Assembly: GCF_002287235.1 (NCBI RefSeq) | Contig: NZ_LMVP01000279.1 | Location: forward strand, 1-35,823 | DNA: 35,823 bases | Reading direction: 5' to 3' | From: Methanosarcina spelaei | GTDB taxonomy: Archaea > Halobacteriota > Methanosarcinia > Methanosarcinales > Methanosarcinaceae | Shown here: positions 31,083 through 35,823 of the stretch, piece after piece | Position numbering within the stretch: position 1 is the first letter of the stretch | How the letters are laid out: each line of letters begins with the position of its first letter | The notes under the pieces: model-generated | Databases searched by the model: none | Seen by the model: only the letters and a program-made list of their open reading frames with translations | What the model was told of the DNA's origin: nothing | Position numbers and translations under genes: made by a program

Positions 31083-33950
31083 TTACTCCCAAAACTTTTT
31101 TGTCTTCACATAATTTCTCTCTGCAACCAGAATATCCCTGTAAAACGCCTCTTCATCCACCCTCATTTTTTCAATCACCCTTGATGCTGTCTCAGGCCCT
31201 ATTCCTCGGCTTGCAAGTGCAATAACCGCCTTCTTTCCCTGAGAACGGACTATGCTTGCGTTTCTGTAAACTCTCTGTATTCGTTTCTTTTCTTCAGCTG
31301 AGACATTGACCTTTTTTGCCTGTTTTTTGACAAGGTTGATTTCCTCTTCTTCCCAGGGTTTGAGGGCTGCAATCATCCTGGACTCACAGACAGGGCAGAC
31401 GATTTCTTCAGGTACGCTCTTAACCTGCCTGCGAGAAGTCCATTTCTTGCAATTCGTACAGAATAAAACAATTCTGTCGTTCATAATGCGTTCCTTAAGA
31501 GCAAGTACGATTGAACGGTCAGCTTTTTCCGGTGCGACCAGGTCTTTCTTCATGGCAAAGCCAGCTGAACCTATCGGGGTTGGCATGGAGACTTCAACTG
31601 AAATTTCGCCGGCTGCAAGTTTTTTAAGGACTTCTTTTGTTCTCGGGACATCAAGCAGGTCGTGGAAGATTTCGCGGATTACCTCATCGTACATCGAAGA
31701 GCCCTGGTAGATTTCCAGCAGCTTTTTCATGCTTATCCGATCGTAATCAATATCCTGAGAAAGGGCTCCGAACTTTCTGGCTACGTGGACCATTTTCCAT
31801 TTCATCAGAGTTGTATTTTTCAGGGTCATTTCTATAATCGGCTCAACGTGTTCAGGGCGAAGGGAAAGCAGCATATCTCGGATCTGGAAAGAGCCTACCC
31901 GCCTCGGAAGGGTCAGCTTTATCCTGTAAGGATCTACTTCCTGAGCAACACTGCTCCCGAAACGGGCTGAAAGAAGTGAAGTCAGGACCCTGGCAAGAGT
32001 GCCGTTTGTGTTATGGCCGAAACAGGCGTTCAGGGTCACAGCATCTCCTTCATCCTCGATCACAATCGTATCTGCATCAGGCAAAGGGAAACCTCCTTCC
32101 ACATGTTCGCGTACCAGGCGGATCAGTTCTAGCACGGCATTCCTTGTTACGGGGTATTTTGCCTGTAACTGTCTGGCAATAGCTTCATCATTAAGTTCGG
32201 CACGGATAAAAGTTGCAATCTCCGACCTGAGTTTTCCCACATCCTGGGCGACCTCAAAAGGCACAGGGATTTCTTCTCCGGTCCAGCTAGGAACCTCACC
32301 CATACCTTCCACAGGCTCGACCTTGATCCTGTCCTTTCCCTGCTCGCGGTCAGGCATCTCAACGACACGCCACATGTAGCCTTTAGTTATGAAAACGGCT
32401 CCAGGTTCTGCAAAATTCACGACAAAGGCTTCGTCCAGCACACCGACCGATTTTCCACTTACAATATCATAGATTTCGTACTTTTTTTCATCCGGGATCA
32501 TGGATAGGTTCTCGTAATAGTATTCCCGGCTATTCCTGCGCCTTTTGACTATATTTGAACCTTTTTCGTGCCAGACCAGTTTGTAATCCCCTATCTGGTT
32601 CACAACCCTTTGAAGCTCCTCAGGCTGAAGATTCCGGAACGGGTACGTCCGTTGAAGAATTCGAAGAATTTTATTAATTTCGACATCTCCAAAATCCATA
32701 ACCATGCCTGCGATCTGATTTGCTACTACATCCAGGGATTTTATATGCGGAGAAACCTCCTCAACCCTGCCTTCCAGCGCAGCTTTCGTAATTGCCATAC
32801 TTTCTGCAGTATCGTCAACCTCCATAGAAATGATAGTGCCACGTGAAATTGAATGCAGCTTATGCCCGGCCCTTCCGACTCTCTGGAGCAGCCTTGAAAC
32901 CTGACGTGGGGATCCGTACTGAATCACCCTGTCGACCTTTCCGATATCGATTCCAAGCTCCATCGACGAGGTGCAGATAAGGCCTCTGAGAGCTCCTGAT
33001 TTGAAAGCTTCCTCGGCTTCAACACGGGCTTCAAAAGAAAGCGAACCATGGTGAACCCCTATGGATGTTCCGAGTTTCCGAAAACCGGCAGCTAGAGCTT
33101 CGGCACTCTGCCGAGTATTTACAAAAATAAGAGTGGACTGGCTTTCTTCGACAATTTTCCTGATGCAGAGCAGGTGAGAGGCAAATTCAGGTTCGCAGCC
33201 GACTGTTTTTGCAATGTCCAGTACTTCTTTTTCCCGTATCTTTCCCCCTTCCGAAACCTGAGGATTAACCACATCGAACTCAAGCAGTTTTAACAGAGCT
33301 ACCTCAATTACGGTAAAATCTCTTCCATTACCTGCCAGAAACTTTGCAATTTCCCAGGGGTTCCCTACTGTCGCTGAAAGTCCTATTCTCTGAAACTCTC
33401 CTGAAATTTCCACAAGCCTCTCAAGCCCAACAGCTAGCTGAGTTCCCCGTTTTGAACCTGCAAGTTCATGGATTTCGTCTATCACCACGTGAGTTACGGT
33501 TTCAAGGTTCTGACGCAGGCGGGAACCGGTAAACATTGCCTGTAAGGTCTCAGGAGTTGTTATCAGTACATCAGGAGGACTTCTAGACTGGCGTTGCCTT
33601 TCGCTTTGCGGAGTGTCACCGTGTCGAACCTGGACTTTTATGTCGAGCAGCTTCCCAAGAATCTCAATGCGAGAGAGCATATCCCTATTAAGAGCCCTCA
33701 ACGGAGTTATATAAAGGGCAGAAATCCCTTTTCTGGCTTCGGGTTTCTTTCTCAGAATATTGTCAAAAACAGGCAGCACGGCTGATTCGGTCTTGCCAGA
33801 ACCTGTAGGAGCTATCAAAAGAGTATGCTTTCCATCCATTATGTGAGGAAATGACCTTTCCTGAGGTTCTGTGGGTTTTGTAAAGCCAAGAGTTTTGATG
33901 GCTTCCTGAATCTTTGGGTGAAAAGTGTTAAAGATGTTGTGAAATGACAT
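31083..33950 (-). CDS. lhr: Lhr-type superfamily 2 helicase with zinc finger
   Basis: A 955-residue DNA helicase of the archaeal Lhr family, thought to work in DNA repair or replication-coupled recombination. In order: Q-motif region ([10 protein letters not shown]), Walker A APTGSGKT (47-54), motif Ia [20 protein letters not shown] (158-161), SAT (GLSATVGNP), [26 protein letters not shown] and the RVGRAGH motif VI. A winged-helix and Lhr-core region follows, then four cysteines C831/C834 and C852/C855 for zinc, and a helix-hairpin-helix-like tail ([15 protein letters not shown]). Length is in the family range. The gene has no ribosome site at ATG 33950, so a leaderless message is possible. 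A relic of its C-terminus lies at 28915-29060. Confidence 0.95.
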   Translation of the reverse strand: MSFHNIFNTFHPKIQEAIKTLGFTKPTEPQERSFPHIMDGKHTLLIAPTGSGKTESAVLPVFDNILRKKPEARKGISALYITPLRALNRDMLSRIEILGKLLDIKVQVRHGDTPQSERQRQSRSPPDVLITTPETLQAMFTGSRLRQNLETVTHVVIDEIHELAGSKRGTQLAVGLERLVEISGEFQRIGLSATVGNPWEIAKFLAGNGRDFTVIEVALLKLLEFDVVNPQVSEGGKIREKEVLDIAKTVGCEPEFASHLLCIRKIVEESQSTLIFVNTRQSAEALAAGFRKLGTSIGVHHGSLSFEARVEAEEAFKSGALRGLICTSSMELGIDIGKVDRVIQYGSPRQVSRLLQRVGRAGHKLHSISRGTIISMEVDDTAESMAITKAALEGRVEEVSPHIKSLDVVANQIAGMVMDFGDVEINKILRILQRTYPFRNLQPEELQRVVNQIGDYKLVWHEKGSNIVKRRRNSREYYYENLSMIPDEKKYEIYDIVSGKSVGVLDEAFVVNFAEPGAVFITKGYMWRVVEMPDREQGKDRIKVEPVEGMGEVPSWTGEEIPVPFEVAQDVGKLRSEIATFIRAELNDEAIARQLQAKYPVTRNAVLELIRLVREHVEGGFPLPDADTIVIEDEGDAVTLNACFGHNTNGTLARVLTSLLSARFGSSVAQEVDPYRIKLTLPRRVGSFQIRDMLLSLRPEHVEPIIEMTLKNTTLMKWKMVHVARKFGALSQDIDYDRISMKKLLEIYQGSSMYDEVIREIFHDLLDVPRTKEVLKKLAAGEISVEVSMPTPIGSAGFAMKKDLVAPEKADRSIVLALKERIMNDRIVLFCTNCKKWTSRRQVKSVPEEIVCPVCESRMIAALKPWEEEEINLVKKQAKKVNVSAEEKKRIQRVYRNASIVRSQGKKAVIALASRGIGPETASRVIEKMRVDEEAFYRDILVAERNYVKTKKFWE

Positions 33951-34348
33951 GTTTTTGTAATCAGTTTTTGGTTGAATTATTCAGTTGTTGTGTTAGTTAG
34001 CATCAGTATAAATGTTTCTATGCAAGCATAGTAAAGTGATTAAGGCAAATAGAAAAAGCATGAAGAAGCGTGTAAGGAAAATGTAAAGATTGATATGGGC
34101 ATTAAAATATATAAATTAACTCATATTAAAAATATAAATAAACCTTTATTAAAATAATATAAATTAACTGGTATTAAATAAGTTAATCAGGTGTTAAGAA
34201 ATATAAATAACCAGATCAAGGGACATAAATTATCCAGTATTAAGAGATATGAGTTAACTTGTATAAAAATAGAGCAATTAAAGATGGAATTTGAAAGCTC
34301 AGTAGAACTAAAGGTGGCGATTACATAATTTATTTTCAAGGTACGTAA
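33951..34348. other. AT-rich intergenic stretch with degenerate repeats
   Basis: Divergent promoter region of lhr (minus) and the small secreted protein (plus). No gene is present. From about 34105 to 34270 a loose repeat is visible (listed separately). Confidence 0.4.
34105..34270. repeat. Degenerate AT-rich tandem repeat
   Basis: Four or five copies of a motif of the form ATATAAATTAACTGGTATTAA occur at intervals of about 25-45 bp (for example 34108, 34149, 34199, 34228, 34248), each differing at several positions. No reading frame runs through it. Confidence 0.45.
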
Positions 34349-34350
34349 TC

Positions 34351-34359
34351 TATATAAAG
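34351..34359 (+). promoter_or_regulatory. TATA box of the small secreted-protein gene
   Basis: TATATAAAG lies 47 bp before the ATG at 34406 and predicts transcription from near 34380. Confidence 0.6.
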
Positions 34360-34405
34360 GTTTGAATACAACTAAATAATTAAAAAATTTAGTTAAGGAA
34401 ATCAA

Positions 34406-34849
34406 ATGTCAGGAAAAAAAATTTTGATTATATTTGCAGGCATATGCCTTTTGCTAGTAAGTGCTGTTATTTTAAATCCTTCTACACAGCATACCTCTCT
34501 TATTAGCAAAGAAGAAAACAGTAGTGAAACCAATAATTCTAATGAAAGAGATATTTTTAATTCATTTATCATAAACAATTGGGGTAACGCAAACCATAAA
34601 GTTAATGTAGAACTACTTGATTCAAAAAATAATTCTGAATTTAACAAATCCTATACCTCAGTTCCTGGAGAATCTATAGAAAAGAAATTTCCAGTTACAC
34701 CAAAGTCAGGAGAAAAAATTGTAGTTACATTAGATAACGATATCACCAAGACCCAAGCGGTTATAGAAGGTTCAACAGGCTTATCACTATACATCGATGT
34801 AGATATGGTAACCAGTGATCCATTGGGACTAAGCATTGTTCTTCCGTGA
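34406..34849 (+). CDS. Small secreted or membrane-anchored protein
   Basis: A 147-residue protein that starts with a hydrophobic signal segment (KKILIIFAGICLLLVSAVIL), a short Ser/Asn linker with NSS and NNS, and a compact beta-rich domain (NNWGNANHKVNVELLDSKNN, SVPGESIEKKFPVTPKSGEK, IVVTLDND) that ends in LSIVLP. The order of strands suggests a small Ig-like sandwich of the type used for protein-protein contacts; the family is not recognised. A good TATA box precedes it. Exported; function unknown. Confidence 0.78.
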   Translation: MSGKKILIIFAGICLLLVSAVILNPSTQHTSLISKEENSSETNNSNERDIFNSFIINNWGNANHKVNVELLDSKNNSEFNKSYTSVPGESIEKKFPVTPKSGEKIVVTLDNDITKTQAVIEGSTGLSLYIDVDMVTSDPLGLSIVLP

Positions 34850-35480
34850 ATTAAATAATGAGCTCATCCCATAACTCAAGATTAGCTTAACGAATTTCAA
34901 AAAAGAGGACTTATAATCAATTCGTTTTCGGTGAAATTAGGGAAGATTTTCCTTATTTCACTAAACGAAGATCTCATATAGATGATCATCTACATTGTTA
35001 AAACATTCTATTCACATTGATAAAATATTTTACATTTGAAGTTTTTAAGAAACCGGCAGTGACGCGAATTCACTGCAAATTTAAAGCCAAGCTTTTGTAT
35101 CTGCATGCAGTTTATTTTTTAGAAATTAATCCCTAAAGATAAGTTTTTGATATCTTGACTTTACAAAAGAATCAGTACATTTACCAAACTCAACTGCAAG
35201 ACCAGCTGAAAAAACGAAAAAGAAGATCGTTTTGAATTTGCCTTTTTCAGTCCAAGAAAGAAAAATCGGAAGGGCTCAAAATCCAATGCTCTTTTGAAGT
35301 TTCAACCGTCTCTTCATTTCTATTTTCATTTTCCCATCCTGCCTCCGACTGTATTCTTTTTTTGCAAAATTTGAACTTTTTTTTCAACAATTAGTCCTCT
35401 TTAACTTCTTTATTAAGAGAAGGCTTGTAATTCTTTCTTTATTTAATACCGTAATTTACAGTTATCCCCACTAAAAGTGT
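34850..35480. other. Non-coding AT-rich stretch
   Basis: About 0.6 kb with no gene, RNA gene or strong inverted repeat that I can see. Runs of T near 35350-35385 could serve as a terminator for the upstream gene. Confidence 0.4.
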
Positions 35481-35768
35481 TTAATTTTTTAGCACGAAAT
35501 GAGAAGTCAACGATATACATGACGTAATGTAAAATGCGATCAAAAATCCAGCCAAACTCATAGTGAAAGCGAATTTTTGAACTTCTATAACGTTATAAAT
35601 CATCTTACTGATCGGGAGAGAATCATATAGATGAAAGTCAGTTACAAAAGACAAATTAACCATTAAAGCCACAATTAATATTACAAGTGTTGAATAAAAC
35701 AAAGATAGTTTTAGACTCATGATGAATTTTTTTCTGATTAAATTGTTTTCGATTTCACCTTCTTTCAA
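35481..35768 (-). CDS. Small two-helix membrane protein, possibly truncated
   Basis: A 95-codon frame with two membrane helices (LSLFYSTLVILIVALMVNLS and FAFTMSLAGFLIAFYITSCI). No family is recognised. The frame opens with a TTG at 35768 that has no ribosome site, and the open frame runs on towards the hairpin at 35791-35810; the ATG at 35720 also lacks one. The natural N-terminus may have been replaced when the element at the window edge inserted. Confidence 0.5.
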   Translation of the reverse strand: MKEGEIENNLIRKKFIMSLKLSLFYSTLVILIVALMVNLSFVTDFHLYDSLPISKMIYNVIEVQKFAFTMSLAGFLIAFYITSCISLTSHFVLKN

Positions 35769-35780
35769 AAAATCAAATTG

Positions 35781-35823
35781 CGTGCGGCCACCCCACCCTA
35801 AAGGATGGGGTATGCTTCGGGCC
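35781..35823 (-). mobile_element. Possible IS200/IS605-type element end
   Basis: CCCCACCCTAAAGGATGGGG (35791-35810) is a hairpin with a 7-position stem, one mismatch and a TAAA loop. GC-rich sequence surrounds it (GCGTGCGGCCA before, TATGCTTCGGGCC after) in otherwise AT-rich DNA. Hairpins of this kind end TnpB-carrying IS200/IS605 (IS1341-type) elements and their guide RNA. The body would lie beyond the right edge, so the call is tentative. Confidence 0.5.

Noticed and set aside
30922-31113. 63-codon plus-strand frame between the PLD gene and lhr
   Set aside because: It follows a GGTGAG-like site, but the product is aromatic-rich and featureless and runs into the lhr 3' end; probably chance.

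Overview
The window reads as a euryarchaeal chromosome, most likely a Methanosarcina species. The strongest pointer is a two-repeat Methanosarcina-type S-layer protein (two DUF1608-type domains, PGF-type C-terminal anchor). Supporting signs are an elongator tRNA-Met with an archaeal bulge-helix-bulge intron, an archaeal Elp3, an Lhr-type helicase, TATA-box promoters with GGAGG-type ribosome sites, and long AT-rich intergenic stretches full of decayed genes and small repeats.

Layout. 0-4.1 kb: a trinucleotide array, Elp3 (minus), an unknown Cys-containing methanogen protein and a small secreted protein. 4.1-8.5 kb: a gene-poor stretch with an old MITE copy, then the S-layer gene with its own promoter and terminator and a Thr/Ser/Asn-rich lipoprotein. 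8.5-11.8 kb: intron-containing tRNA-Met, a DUF421 membrane protein, a hemerythrin-like protein behind a G8 tract, and a 150-180 bp inverted-repeat element. 11.8-19.8 kb: a large beta-helix surface protein, an NADPH:quinone-type oxidoreductase, two small membrane proteins (one DUF1232), a chagasin-type protease inhibitor, a small exported protein, and a 197-bp MITE with a perfect 8-bp target duplication inserted in a gene relic.

20.1-23.6 kb holds the most intriguing locus. Three tightly packed genes encode a solute-binding-protein-like protein without a signal peptide but with a DUF1858-like N-terminus, a HypB/UreG/CobW-like GTPase with CxxC motifs, and a soluble ABC ATPase. No permease is present. 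The set looks like a cytosolic metal- or cofactor-handling machine rather than a transporter. The GTPase gene ends inside an 18-bp tandem repeat that places three TAG codons in frame; TAG is also the pyrrolysine codon in Methanosarcina.

23.6-29.1 kb is an island of toxin-antitoxin genes and their wreckage: a frameshifted nucleotidyltransferase, an intact RelE-type pair, a HicB scrap, an intact HicAB pair between imperfect direct repeats, and an antitoxin with a broken RelE toxin. It also holds a putative zincin (DUF3267), an AT-rich DUF2254-like membrane protein with helical repeats, and a relic of an Lhr helicase C-terminus. 29.1-35.8 kb: a phospholipase-D-like protein, the Lhr helicase, a small secreted protein, a small membrane protein, and at the right edge a hairpin that resembles an IS200/IS605-type end.

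All functions are inferred by reading the sequence; no database search was run.
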